64,000 nt of DNA from DATCZS01 sp036525795 (GTDB lineage Bacteria; Actinomycetota; Acidimicrobiia; Spongiisociales; ZC4RG35), in the NCBI GenBank assembly GCA_036525795.1, contig DATCZS010000023.1:1-64000 (forward strand). The letters run 5' to 3'. The notes under the pieces are model-generated. The model saw only the letters and a program-made list of their open reading frames with translations, was not told the DNA's origin and did no database searches. This document shows positions 8,581 through 16,216 of the stretch, piece after piece. The translations under genes and the position numbers were made by a program. How positions within the stretch are numbered: position 1 is the first letter of the stretch; each line of letters starts with the position of its first letter.

Positions 8581-9426
8581 TCAGGGGTGCGATATCGCCA
8601 CGGTACCGGCCCCCTCTTCGACGGTGATGGTCCAACCGACCCCGCCGGGCGGAGCCCGAAGCCCACCGGCGGCAGCCACCCACGACGGGGGAACTGCGGC
8701 GCTCCCCTCCACGGTCGCCGGAACGTCCTCCGGGATCTCGATGCGCAGGGGGCCGCTCACCACCAGTGATGCCGGCGACGTCACCGGTCCGAGACGGATC
8801 CAGCCCCCTCTCGCGGACACCGCCATCTCACTCACGGTGAGCCCCTGGACATCGAGATCGACCACGGGTGCGCTCACCTGCAGGGTCCAGGCGGGGAAGT
8901 CGGGCAGAGTGACCGTCATCCCGCCGAACCGGAACCAGCCTTCTTCTGACCCGCCCGCCACCGACACGATGGTCGGCTCGACGCCGATCAACTCCACGAC
9001 GGCGGCACCCAGCCTGCCGCCGGTCCGGTCCATCCGTACCTTCAGTCCAGTGCCGGCGCCGAGCGTCACTTCACCCTGCGCCGCCTCCAGCACCAGCCTC
9101 GCCGTCGGGTCGTCGGACACCACAGACGACACGACATCGGCGGCCGCAGACGGCACCACCCCCGAGCCGGACAGATGCAGGGTCAGGCCGGTGAAGAGCC
9201 ACGTGAGCACGAACATCGGGGCCATTCCGGCCCATCGGCTCTGAGGCCTCACCAGGACGGTGACGAGCGAAGGGATCACCGGCACCAGAAGTGGCCAGAG
9301 CGCAACGAGGTCGAGCACCAGCGTCGGCGAGAGGACCCGTCCGACGATGGCCACGCTCACGGCCAGAACCGAGAAGGTCGACATCGCCCAGGCCGCCACC
9401 GGCCATGGGCTTGACGGCTGCCTCAC
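8581..9426 (-). CDS. Membrane protein with exported beta-rich domain, unknown function
   Basis: A 281-residue protein I do not recognise. The first 90 residues hold three hydrophobic helices (WAMSTFSVLAVSVAIVG, LWPLLVPVIPSLVTVL, MFVLTWLFTGLTLHL). The rest is soluble, beta-rich and Gly/Val-rich, with alternating strands (TGLKVRMDRTGGRLGAAVVELI, IRLGPVTSPASLVVSGPLRIEI) resembling the repetitive beta fold of adhesin or DUF4097/LiaF-like domains. The N-terminal ATG overlaps the stop of the LytR_C gene by 4 nt, so the two are translationally coupled. A cell-envelope role is an inference from context and topology. Confidence 0.65.
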   Translation of the reverse strand: MRQPSSPWPVAAWAMSTFSVLAVSVAIVGRVLSPTLVLDLVALWPLLVPVIPSLVTVLVRPQSRWAGMAPMFVLTWLFTGLTLHLSGSGVVPSAAADVVSSVVSDDPTARLVLEAAQGEVTLGAGTGLKVRMDRTGGRLGAAVVELIGVEPTIVSVAGGSEEGWFRFGGMTVTLPDFPAWTLQVSAPVVDLDVQGLTVSEMAVSARGGWIRLGPVTSPASLVVSGPLRIEIPEDVPATVEGSAAVPPSWVAAAGGLRAPPGGVGWTITVEEGAGTVAISHP

Positions 9427-9980
9427 CCCTCGTACGAGCGTCCGAGCACGACCACGATGTCGGCGTCCAGTTCAGGATCGGGGATCAGCTCGATCAGCGC
9501 GTCCGGGATCTGAGCCCCCAGCTCGAGCGCCTCCGCTCCGAACCCTCTCCGATACCAGATGCGTGACTGATCGAGCTGCTCGGGCGCGTTGTCGGGCGTG
9601 CCCATCTCGTACCCCAGATCGGCGAGCTGCTGGCTGACCTGACCCGCCAGACCGGGGATTCCAACGGCATTCAGCACCAGCACCCGTACATCGGACGGCG
9701 CCCGAACGGTGGTGGGCGGCGCCGCCGTGGTGGAGGTGGTGGCCGGCGCGGTGGTGGTCGTGGTCGGTGCCCGGGTGGTTGTGGTGGCTTCCGGCGCAGC
9801 CGTGGTCGCGACGCTCGTCGTGGTGGCGTCCACCACCCCTGCACCGTCGCCACCGAGCCCGTCGATGAACGAGATCGCGCCGAAGACCAGCATCGCCACG
9901 ACGATGATCACGAGGCCCATGATCGCCAGGTCCCTGAAGAACGGGCCCCGGCTGGACGACGCGTGCCTTCCCCGCGCCAT
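9423..9980 (-). CDS. LytR C-terminal (LytR_C) domain protein, membrane anchored
   Basis: A 185-residue protein with one transmembrane helix (LAIMGLVIIVVAMLVFGAI, residues 18-36), a long Thr/Ala/Pro linker (about 52-93), and a C-terminal LytR_C domain (VRVLVLNAVGIPGLAGQVSQ to the end). LytR_C domains are exported modules often attached to LCP cell-wall ligases; here the ligase part is absent. It sits directly behind the DUF3263 gene (1-base overlap), an arrangement common in actinobacteria, and is followed by the membrane protein above with a 4-nt overlap. Confidence 0.82.
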   Translation of the reverse strand: MARGRHASSSRGPFFRDLAIMGLVIIVVAMLVFGAISFIDGLGGDGAGVVDATTTSVATTAAPEATTTTRAPTTTTTAPATTSTTAAPPTTVRAPSDVRVLVLNAVGIPGLAGQVSQQLADLGYEMGTPDNAPEQLDQSRIWYRRGFGAEALELGAQIPDALIELIPDPELDADIVVVLGRSYEG

Positions 9981-10195
9981 CAGCCCGCCCCTACTGCGAG
10001 GATCCGCCTCAGACGCCGAATGGTGAGCGGGTCGTAGGCGGCGGCGTCGTGCACGTCCATCAGCTCACGCAGCCTCCGGTAGTAGGCGGCGGCATCGATC
10101 CCGAGGAGATCGGAGATCGTCGACTCCTTCGGGCCCGGGTAGCGCCACCACCCCCGCTCGAAGTCGAGGATCAGGCGATCGTGTGTCGACAGCAT
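9980..10195 (-). CDS. DUF3263 family small protein
   Basis: A 71-residue protein with the DUF3263 pattern: LILDFERGWWRYPGPKESTISDLLG, then YYRRLRELMD and a basic LTIRRLRRIL end. Family members are short actinobacterial proteins of unknown function, predicted to be helical and possibly DNA-binding. I place the start at the ATG at 10195 because family members begin a few residues before the DRxILDFE motif. An in-frame ATG at 10249 would add 18 residues. It heads the LytR_C operon. Confidence 0.7.
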   Translation of the reverse strand: MLSTHDRLILDFERGWWRYPGPKESTISDLLGIDAAAYYRRLRELMDVHDAAAYDPLTIRRLRRILAVGAG

Positions 10196-10249
10196 CGTGA
10201 TTGCCGTCAGAGTATTCCCACCATTCCGATAGCCAGGGATTTCGCGCAT

Positions 10250-10554
10250 GCCCGACCCCGTAGCGCCGGCCGGGTCCGGTGAGCTCGATTCCGACAGGGC
10301 TGTTCATGCCCTCACAGTCGAGCCCATCCCGCAACGTCTCATCACATTCGGCCCGCCGTCCTGGGCTCGGTGAAGCCACAGGCCCGAGACAGGGACGGTG
10401 ACCGGACCGACAGGGTGACGCCTCGGCCCGCAAGCTCCGCATCCGACCAGGAATGTGTGGAGGCTGCGCAGCCGGGCAATCTCGAAGATGCCACAGGTCC
10501 CTTTCGCATTCCCGAACGGGTTGTCAGACTGTCTGTCAAGTGAGGGGAGAGAGA
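10250..10554. other. Intergenic region upstream of the cytochrome gene
   Basis: No convincing gene is visible in these 305 bp. The right end holds the palindrome described separately and the ribosome site GGGGAGAGAG before the cytochrome ATG. No copy of the tRNA-Thr repeat was found here. Confidence 0.6.
10521..10539. promoter_or_regulatory. Operator-like palindrome before the tetraheme cytochrome gene
   Basis: The sequence TTGTCAGACTGTCTGTCAA is a 9-1-9 inverted repeat with one mismatched pair. It ends 15 nt before the ATG of the cytochrome gene. Its form resembles sites bound by TetR-type repressors. No regulator gene is adjacent. Confidence 0.4.
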
Positions 10555-12015
10555 ATGCGCCGTCTTCGGCTATTCGTGTTGCTGTTGGTCCTGGTCGCCG
10601 CCTGCGCGGGCCCAACTGCCGAGACCACACAAACGACCACGACCACGGCTCCACCTTCTACGACCACGACGACGCAACCTCCGCTGCCCGAGGGCGACTT
10701 CGTCAATGGTGGACTGCTGTATGACAAGTGGTGGGCGGCAGCCGGGGTCGATGAGCCGACCGGGGATAGCCCACTGTGGGCCACTCAGAGCACCAATACT
10801 CGCTCGGGTGGGGACACTTGGCGCTGCAAGGAGTGCCACGGGTGGGACTATCTGGGTGCGGATGGCGCCTACGGTTCGGGTTCCCACTTCACCGGCTTCC
10901 CGGGCATTCTCGGAGCTGCGTCCGGCGACCAAAGCGACCTGACCGCGATGCTCACAGGTGAGGTCAGCGCAGATCACGACTTCTCGCCCTTCCTCTCCGA
11001 ACAGGCCATCGCCGACCTTGTCGCGTTCATCAGCGAAGGACTAGAGGACTACTCGTCCTTCGTGGGCGACGACAAGTCCGTGGCCGGCGACACGGGCAAT
11101 GGCGCAACGCTCTACGACGAATGCACATCCTGTCACGGTGTCGACGGCCGGCAGATCAACTTCGGCGACGAAGAGGAGCCGGAGTATCTGGGGACGATCG
11201 CCCTGGCCAATCCCTGGGAGTTCTTCCACAAGGTTCGTTATGGCCAGCCGGGGTCGAATCCTGCAATGCCATCGGCGATCGCAGCCGGCTGGAGCCTCGA
11301 CGACGTCCGCGATGTCATTGCATTTGCTCAGAGTCTCCCGACACTCTCTGACGCCGCGACTGACGCCATCGTGCGCGGCGGGCTCCTGTACGACAAGTGG
11401 TGGTCGGTGGTGGGTGGCGAGGAGCCGGAGGGCGACAGCCCGATCTGGGCCCGCCAGGACACCAACACTCGCTCGGGCGGGGACACCTGGCGTTGCAAGG
11501 AGTGCCACGGTTGGGACTACATGGGTGTGGACGGAGCCTACGGGTCGGGTTCACACCTCACCGGGTTCCCCGGCGTGTTCGCGGCTTCCGCCAAGGACGA
11601 ATCGGACCTCTCCGGCACGTTGACCGGCGGAGTGGATCCCGAGCACGACTTCTCCGAGGTCCTCTCCGAAGAAGACATCGCCGCATTGGTCGCGTTCCTG
11701 CAGGGCGGAGTGATCGACATGTCGCAGATCATCGACCTGGGCACCAAGGCTGCGCTGGGCGGGGATGAGACCAAAGGCTCGGAGGCGTTCGCGAGCGCCT
11801 GTTCCTCCTGCCATGGTGCGGACGGGACTGAGCTCAACTTCGGGAGCGACGATGAACCCGAATACGTTGGCACTCTCGCAGTAGACAATCCGTGGGAGAC
11901 CGTCCACAAGATCCTGTTTGGTCACCCCGGATCGGCCATGCCGGCACAGTTCGCGGCCGGGTGGGAGCTTGGCGAAGTGGCAGACCTCCTGGCGTACCTG
12001 CAAACGCTCCCCTAG
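10555..12015 (+). CDS. Tetraheme c-type cytochrome lipoprotein with internal duplication
   Basis: A 486-residue exported protein. The signal peptide ends in a lipobox (LVLVAAC, Cys17), so it is probably lipid-anchored outside the membrane, followed by a Thr/Pro linker (23-43). Four heme-binding CxxCH motifs occur at C91-H95, C190-H194, C314-H318 and C416-H420. The two halves (about 50-262 and 274-486) are repeats: both contain GGLLYDKWW, NTRSGGDTWRCKECHGWDY, AYGSGSH and a second CxxCHGxDG domain. Each half therefore holds two monoheme domains. Its function is presumably electron transfer, but no partner oxidase, reductase or cytochrome-maturation gene is nearby. The ATG at 10555 has a purine-rich ribosome site. 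The setting beside integrase debris suggests horizontal origin (inference). Confidence 0.85.
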   Translation: MRRLRLFVLLLVLVAACAGPTAETTQTTTTTAPPSTTTTTQPPLPEGDFVNGGLLYDKWWAAAGVDEPTGDSPLWATQSTNTRSGGDTWRCKECHGWDYLGADGAYGSGSHFTGFPGILGAASGDQSDLTAMLTGEVSADHDFSPFLSEQAIADLVAFISEGLEDYSSFVGDDKSVAGDTGNGATLYDECTSCHGVDGRQINFGDEEEPEYLGTIALANPWEFFHKVRYGQPGSNPAMPSAIAAGWSLDDVRDVIAFAQSLPTLSDAATDAIVRGGLLYDKWWSVVGGEEPEGDSPIWARQDTNTRSGGDTWRCKECHGWDYMGVDGAYGSGSHLTGFPGVFAASAKDESDLSGTLTGGVDPEHDFSEVLSEEDIAALVAFLQGGVIDMSQIIDLGTKAALGGDETKGSEAFASACSSCHGADGTELNFGSDDEPEYVGTLAVDNPWETVHKILFGHPGSAMPAQFAAGWELGEVADLLAYLQTLP

Positions 12016-12086
12016 GCCGGCAGTAGACGGGTTGAGCCGGCTGGGGTCTCGCGACAAGGCCGCCAGGCGGCTGTGGGTGGGGCGCG

Positions 12087-12377
12087 GCGTATCGGGGTGC
12101 GCACCGGGGCGGTGACCGGCGCCACCTCGATCCGAGTCGGGTGTCGCACCGGTTCGTGTAACTCGGAAAGCCTGCGGAACTCCCCCGCATCCCGTTCGAC
12201 GGGCTGAGAGACAGCCACGCCACCGGCATGCTCACCGCCGGGGTCCACCCGAGTGTCTCCCAGGAACGACTCGGACACGGGTCTGCGGCGTTCACGATGG
12301 ACCGATACAGCGCCGTCCTGCCGGGGAGACAGCGCAGCGCCATCGAACGTCTGTCCGACGCAATAGGTGACAGATAG
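12087..12377 (+). pseudogene. Tyrosine recombinase (phage-type integrase) remnant, C-terminal part
   Basis: Reading frame 3 of this stretch gives HLDPSRVSHRFV, a TAA stop at about 12159, then LGKPAELPRIPFDGLRDSHATGML, AGVHPSVSQERLGHGSAAF and TMDRYSAVLPGRQ, ending at TAG 12377. This matches the C-terminal catalytic domain of phage integrases (R in LRDSHAT, RLGH, catalytic Y in DRYS). The residue two before GLR that is usually His is Asp, and an in-frame stop splits the frame. The N-terminal part is gone; the cytochrome gene ends 71 nt upstream. It is clearly inactive. The call rests on motif recognition. Confidence 0.75.
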
Positions 12378-12483
12378 GTGACACGGCCGGGGTGCGCCGG
12401 CGGTCCGACGGACGGAGACCCCGGTCACCGTTGGAGGCCCTTGGGGCCGGCGGTGGGACTCGAACCCACGCCCTGGCGACTAC
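12342..12483. repeat. Direct repeat copy A (integrase 3' end plus tRNA-Thr 3' part)
   Basis: About 142 bp that is nearly the same as 13389-13528, in the same orientation. The first 50 bp are identical; the rest differ at scattered positions and by two 1-nt indels. It contains the last 12 codons of the integrase remnant, about 65 bp of spacer, and the T arm/acceptor half of a tRNA-Thr. Confidence 0.9.
12445..12483 (-). pseudogene. Partial tRNA-Thr (3' portion only)
   Basis: On the minus strand this shows the T arm (GTGGGTTCGAGTCCCAC) and acceptor 3' strand CGCCGGC of a tRNA matching the intact tRNA-Thr at 13490-13563, then diverges before the anticodon arm. Such truncated tRNA ends mark the far attachment site of tRNA-integrated elements. 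Confidence 0.75.
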
Positions 12484-12678
12484 ACGTTCACAGGAACCCG
12501 TATCACCACGTCTCGTGACGTGTCATCGCGTCCACGAATCCCTCGTCAGAATCGGGTGTTCGCCTCGCCCCTCTGGCCGAGAGACCGATCGCCGGCGCAA
12601 CCGCGGCTCCTGTGGACACGCCGCCCGCACCGAGCGTGATCCGGCGGCGCGGGCGGGGGCGAGGAGAGGTCCGGGCGG

Positions 12679-13263
12679 TCATGGGGTGTACACCTGAGCG
12701 ACGACGGTGACCTCTCCGTCGACGATGGTCACGTCGAACGGAACCAGGATCCCGGAGAGGATCCCGTACACCACTTCACCTTCGTACGTGCCGTCGAAGA
12801 TCGATGCGAGGTCGTCGATGCTCACGGTCAGCACCCGGTCGACAGCCTCTCCCGACAGCACTGTGATGGTGGCGTCATCGGCCACCGGAACCAGGTAGCT
12901 CTGGTCGTCGGGATTGGCGATGAAGAAGTCGTTGGGTAGGTCCTCGTCCTCGGTGATGAACCCCGCTTCCACGGCGGCGTCATGCGCCTTCTGGCCGGAG
13001 AGCATCTCGGCGGGATCGATCAGGATCTGGACGACTCCTCCGCTCGAGTCGGTGGTCACGAACCCGAACCACTCGCCATCCTCAAGGAGCGGCGGCTGAT
13101 CGGGAGAGGTCGAGGTGGTCGGAGGTGCGGTTGTGGTGGTTGGGGGTGCGGTGGTCGTGGAGGTCGGGCGCTCGGAGCCGCTCTCGCCGCCGCAGGCCGC
13201 GACCAGGGCTGCCATTGCGGTCACGGCAACGGTCGATGCGAAGGCCTTCGTGGATGTCCTCAT
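12679..13263 (-). CDS. Secreted lipoprotein of unknown function
   Basis: A 194-residue protein with a lipoprotein signal (MRTSTKAFASTVAVTAMAAL, lipobox VAAC with Cys24), a Thr/Pro-rich linker (32-52) and an acidic globular domain (about 55-194). That domain contains GEWFGFVTTDSSGGVVQILIDPAEM, NDFFIANPDDQSYLVPVADDATI and a C-terminal beta segment. I do not recognise the domain. It is the only gene between the two tRNA-Thr repeats, so it may be cargo left from an integrated element. The ATG at 13263 is chosen because the signal peptide begins there. Confidence 0.7.
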   Translation of the reverse strand: MRTSTKAFASTVAVTAMAALVAACGGESGSERPTSTTTAPPTTTTAPPTTSTSPDQPPLLEDGEWFGFVTTDSSGGVVQILIDPAEMLSGQKAHDAAVEAGFITEDEDLPNDFFIANPDDQSYLVPVADDATITVLSGEAVDRVLTVSIDDLASIFDGTYEGEVVYGILSGILVPFDVTIVDGEVTVVAQVYTP

Positions 13264-13388
13264 CTCTGTGTGCTTTCTGGCGCATGGCGCCGGGTTCGGT
13301 GGGTCACGGATGTGGTTGTCCGCATCCGGAATCGCCGGTGTGGATCGAACATGCTTTTGACGTCGGAGAAGCGGGCGGCGGTTCCCGG

Positions 13389-13528
13389 ATCGAACGTCTG
13401 TCCGACGCAATAGGTGACAGATAGGTGACACGGCCGGGTACGCCGCCGGTCCGACGAACGGAGACCCCGGTCACCGTTGGAAACCTTGGAGCTGGCGGTG
13501 GGACTCGAACCCACGACCTGCTGATTAC
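13389..13528. repeat. Direct repeat copy B, joined to the intact tRNA-Thr
   Basis: The second copy of the repeat at 12342-12483. It starts with the same integrase tail (codons reading IERLSDAIGDR and a TAG stop) although no further integrase sequence lies upstream, and it runs into the 3' half of the complete tRNA-Thr. Confidence 0.9.
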
Positions 13529-13563
13529 AAGTCAGCTGCTCTGGCCATCTGAGCTACGCCAGC
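13490..13563 (-). tRNA. tRNA-Thr (anticodon TGT)
   Basis: Minus-strand tRNA with acceptor GCTGGCG pairing with CGCCAGC, anticodon stem-loop GCTGA-CTTGTAA-TCAGC (anticodon TGT) and T arm GTGGG-TTCGAGT-CCCAC. CCA is not encoded. Its 3' half is part of direct repeat B, so it is a likely integration target. Confidence 0.96.
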
Positions 13564-13576
13564 GAGGTCTGTCACG

Positions 13577-14314
13577 TTACCCGCCGGCGCGAACACGAAA
13601 CAGCTCGAAACACGCGAGGGCGGCCGCCACCGAGGCGTTGAGGCTCTCGGTGGGTCCCGCCATCGGGATCGAGGCGACGACGTCGACCCGCTCGCGTACG
13701 AGCCGGTGCAGACCGGCCTCGGCTCCCACGACGATCGCACAGGGCTCGGTGAACAACTCCAGCCCGAACAGTGATCGATCTCCCCCTGAATCGAGGCCGA
13801 TCGTCCACACTCCCAGCCTCGAAAGCGACCGGACGACGTCGGCGACCGAGCCGGAGACCACCGCCACCGAGCAGTGCTCGAGGGCTCCTGCCGCCGCCTT
13901 GAACGCGGCCCCGCCGAGCGGGGCGCCCCGACGCGACGACACGACGAGGCGGGGAACTCCTGCGGCGACGGCGCTGCGAACGATCGCCCCGAGGTTGTGG
14001 GGATCCTCGACGTGATCCACCACGAGCAGCGAAGCCGGCGTGTGCTGTTCTACCAGCGCCTCCAGCGCCACGGGCTCGATGGGCCGGCAGGTCGCCACCA
14101 CGCCCTGGGGCGCCGTCGTAGCCGCCAGCGGTCGCACGTCATCGACCACCGTGACTCCCGCGCCCGCCTGGCGCGCCTCCGTGACCAGGTCGGCGATGGG
14201 CGGGCGGTCCACACGACGACGCTCCACCGTGAGCTCGATGGCTCTCCCGGCCGCCACGGCAGCCGACACCGCGTGGACGCCCTCGACGCTACCGCCGTAT
14301 CCAGCGGGCGCCAT
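13577..14314 (-). CDS. rlmB: 23S rRNA (guanosine-2'-O)-methyltransferase, TrmH/SpoU family
   Basis: A 245-residue SPOUT methyltransferase, predicted to methylate the ribose of a 23S rRNA guanosine (G2251 in E. coli) using SAM. The N-terminal substrate-binding domain (1-85) begins YGGSVEGVHAVSAAVAAG. The knot motifs follow: DHVEDPHNLGAIVRSA (motif 1), IVVGAEAGL (motif 2) and IPMAGPTESLNASVAAAL (motif 3). The usual GxEGxG in motif 2 reads GAEAGL. It overlaps the upstream cysS by 26 nt, the usual gene pair in actinobacteria. Confidence 0.9.
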   Translation of the reverse strand: MAPAGYGGSVEGVHAVSAAVAAGRAIELTVERRRVDRPPIADLVTEARQAGAGVTVVDDVRPLAATTAPQGVVATCRPIEPVALEALVEQHTPASLLVVDHVEDPHNLGAIVRSAVAAGVPRLVVSSRRGAPLGGAAFKAAAGALEHCSVAVVSGSVADVVRSLSRLGVWTIGLDSGGDRSLFGLELFTEPCAIVVGAEAGLHRLVRERVDVVASIPMAGPTESLNASVAAALACFELFRVRAGG

Positions 14315-15731
14315 CTGCGGTGTCCTCGATCACGATTCCCAATTCGGCGAGACGATCGCGAATGGCATCGCCGGTGGCGAAGTCCCGGGCGGCGCGAGCC
14401 GAGCCGCGGGCCTCGACGATCGCATCGAGCAGCCTGGAGGAGTCCCCGTCCGGGGACACCCCGATGTCGGACGCCAGCGCCTCGAGTGCGTCGTGCATCG
14501 GCAGGCGTCCGTCTGCGGGGCCCGTGTCCGGCCGGATCCCCAGCACGTCGACGATCTCGGCGACGGCGGCGATCAGCGCGTCGGCGTTCTCGCCGGCGTC
14601 CGCTCGCCGGTTCGCCTCACGGACCGCGTCGAACATCACCCCCAGGCCCTTGGGCGTGTCGAAGTCGTCGTCCATGCACCGCCGGAACCCGTCGACGATC
14701 CCGGCATCGGGAGAGGCATTCCCCGTCGCCCTCTCGAGGACGCGACCGATGCGCTGCAGCGCCGCCTGGGCATCAGCGATCAGCGCCTCGGAGTACTCGA
14801 GAGGCGAGCGGTAGTGGGCGCGAAGGTAGAAGAGCCGAACGGCGATCCCGCCGAACCTCTCGATCGCCTCGTGGAGACCGATCACGTGACCGGTCGACTT
14901 GGCCATCTTCTCGCCGCCCAGGTTCACCATTCCGTTGTGGAGCCAGTGCCGTGCGAACGTCTCGCCTGACGCTCCCTCCGACTGGGCGATCTCGTTCTCG
15001 TGGTGGGGGAAGATCAGGTCCGAGCCGCCGCCGTGGACGTCGAAGCCCTCCCCCAGGTACTTGTGGGCCATCGCCGAACATTCGATGTGCCACCCGGGCC
15101 TGCCGGGGCCCCACGGCGATTCCCACGCCGGCTCGCCCGGTTTGGCAGCCTTCCACAGCGCGAAGTCGAGCGGGTCGTGCTTGTCCTCGTCGACCTCGAT
15201 CCGGGCGCCGGCCCGGAGCTCATCGACCCGGCGACCCGAGAGCTTCCCGTACGACTCGAGCGTACGGACCGCGAAGTAGACGTCGCCGTTCGATGCCGGG
15301 TACGCGAGCCCACGGTCGATGAGGCGCCGAATGAGTTCCAGCATCTCGGGGATGTGCTCGGTGGCCTTCGGCTCCACATCCGGGTCGCGCACCCCCAGCG
15401 CCCGATACGCCGCCCGAAAGCGCTCTGCCATCCGCTCGGCGAGTTCCTGGGTGCTCTCCCCCGTCTCGGCGGCGGCGGCGATGATCTTGTCTTCGACGTC
15501 GGTGACGTTCTGAACGAAGGTCACGTCGAAGCCCCTCCAGTCGAAGTAGCGGCGGATGACGTCGAATGCCACCGCCGCCCGCCCGTGCCCGAGATGGGGG
15601 TCGGACTGCACCGTCGGGCCGCACACATACATGGAGACCTCGCCCGCGGTGCGGGGGACGAAGTCGACCGTCTTCCGGCCAAGGGTGGTGTAGACGCGAA
15701 TACGCGAATCGGAGGTCATCGAGGGCGACAT
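14289..15731 (-). CDS. cysS: Cysteinyl-tRNA synthetase
   Basis: A 480-residue class I aminoacyl-tRNA synthetase. The HIGH-type motif is HLGHGR (46-51), the KMSKS-type motif is KMAKS (275-279), and the zinc ligands C37, C218, H243 and E247 are all in place. The C-terminal anticodon-binding region (about 330-480) is complete. It lacks features of the mycothiol ligase MshC, which is shorter. A second in-frame Met (M5) is an alternative start. It is separated from ispF by 1 bp and overlaps rlmB, so it belongs to one transcription unit. Confidence 0.96.
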   Translation of the reverse strand: MSPSMTSDSRIRVYTTLGRKTVDFVPRTAGEVSMYVCGPTVQSDPHLGHGRAAVAFDVIRRYFDWRGFDVTFVQNVTDVEDKIIAAAAETGESTQELAERMAERFRAAYRALGVRDPDVEPKATEHIPEMLELIRRLIDRGLAYPASNGDVYFAVRTLESYGKLSGRRVDELRAGARIEVDEDKHDPLDFALWKAAKPGEPAWESPWGPGRPGWHIECSAMAHKYLGEGFDVHGGGSDLIFPHHENEIAQSEGASGETFARHWLHNGMVNLGGEKMAKSTGHVIGLHEAIERFGGIAVRLFYLRAHYRSPLEYSEALIADAQAALQRIGRVLERATGNASPDAGIVDGFRRCMDDDFDTPKGLGVMFDAVREANRRADAGENADALIAAVAEIVDVLGIRPDTGPADGRLPMHDALEALASDIGVSPDGDSSRLLDAIVEARGSARAARDFATGDAIRDRLAELGIVIEDTADGARWIRR

Positions 15732-15732
15732 G

Positions 15733-16212
15733 TTACGGAGCGGCCTCCACCGTCACCACGGCGGCGGCCGCCAGCCCCTCACTGGCCCCGACGAAGCCCA
15801 TCCCGTCCGTGGTGGTGGCCTTCACCGACACCACCGAGGCATCGAGGTCGAGCGCCCGGGCCAGGCCGGCCCGGATGTGGCCCCGATGGGGTGAAATCGC
15901 GATGTCCTCGGCCAGGACCGTCACGTCCACATATCGCGGCTCGAACCCGGCGTCGCGCGCCATCCGGGCGGCGCGAGCCAGGAGCCCGAGGCTGTCGGCG
16001 TTCGCCCAGGCGGGATCGGAAGACGGAAAGTGGGTGCCGAGATCACCGAGATTGGAAGCTCCGAGAAGTGCATCCGTCACCGCATGGGCGACGACGTCGC
16101 CGTCAGAGGTGGCCTGCACGCCGCGGGACTGGTCGACGACCGCACCTCCGAGCACGATGGGAGGCTCACCGCCGAACCGGTGGGCGTCGAAGCCCCAGCC
16201 GGTACGGATCAC
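15733..16212 (-). CDS. ispF: 2-C-methyl-D-erythritol 2,4-cyclodiphosphate synthase
   Basis: A 159-residue protein of standard IspF length. It converts CDP-ME 2-phosphate to the cyclic diphosphate in the MEP isoprenoid pathway. Metal ligands D9, H11 (GFDAHRF) and H43 (SDGDVVAHAVTDALLGA) are conserved. The C-terminal substrate loop VKATTTDGMGFVGASEGLAA is intact. It lies 4 nt after carD. The cytidylyltransferase gene ispD, normally between carD and ispF in related genomes, is not here. Confidence 0.96.
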   Translation of the reverse strand: MIRTGWGFDAHRFGGEPPIVLGGAVVDQSRGVQATSDGDVVAHAVTDALLGASNLGDLGTHFPSSDPAWANADSLGLLARAARMARDAGFEPRYVDVTVLAEDIAISPHRGHIRAGLARALDLDASVVSVKATTTDGMGFVGASEGLAAAAVVTVEAAP

Positions 16213-16216
16213 GGCG

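Noticed and set aside
12484..12678. Additional small gene between repeat A and the lipoprotein
   Set aside because: No frame with a plausible start, ribosome site or domain was found in these 195 bp.
10250..13563. Intact prophage or integrative element
   Set aside because: Only an integrase fragment and att-like repeats are seen; there are no replication, transfer or structural genes.
14289..15731. Mycothiol ligase MshC in place of cysS
   Set aside because: The 480-residue length, full zinc site and complete anticodon-binding end fit cysteinyl-tRNA synthetase.
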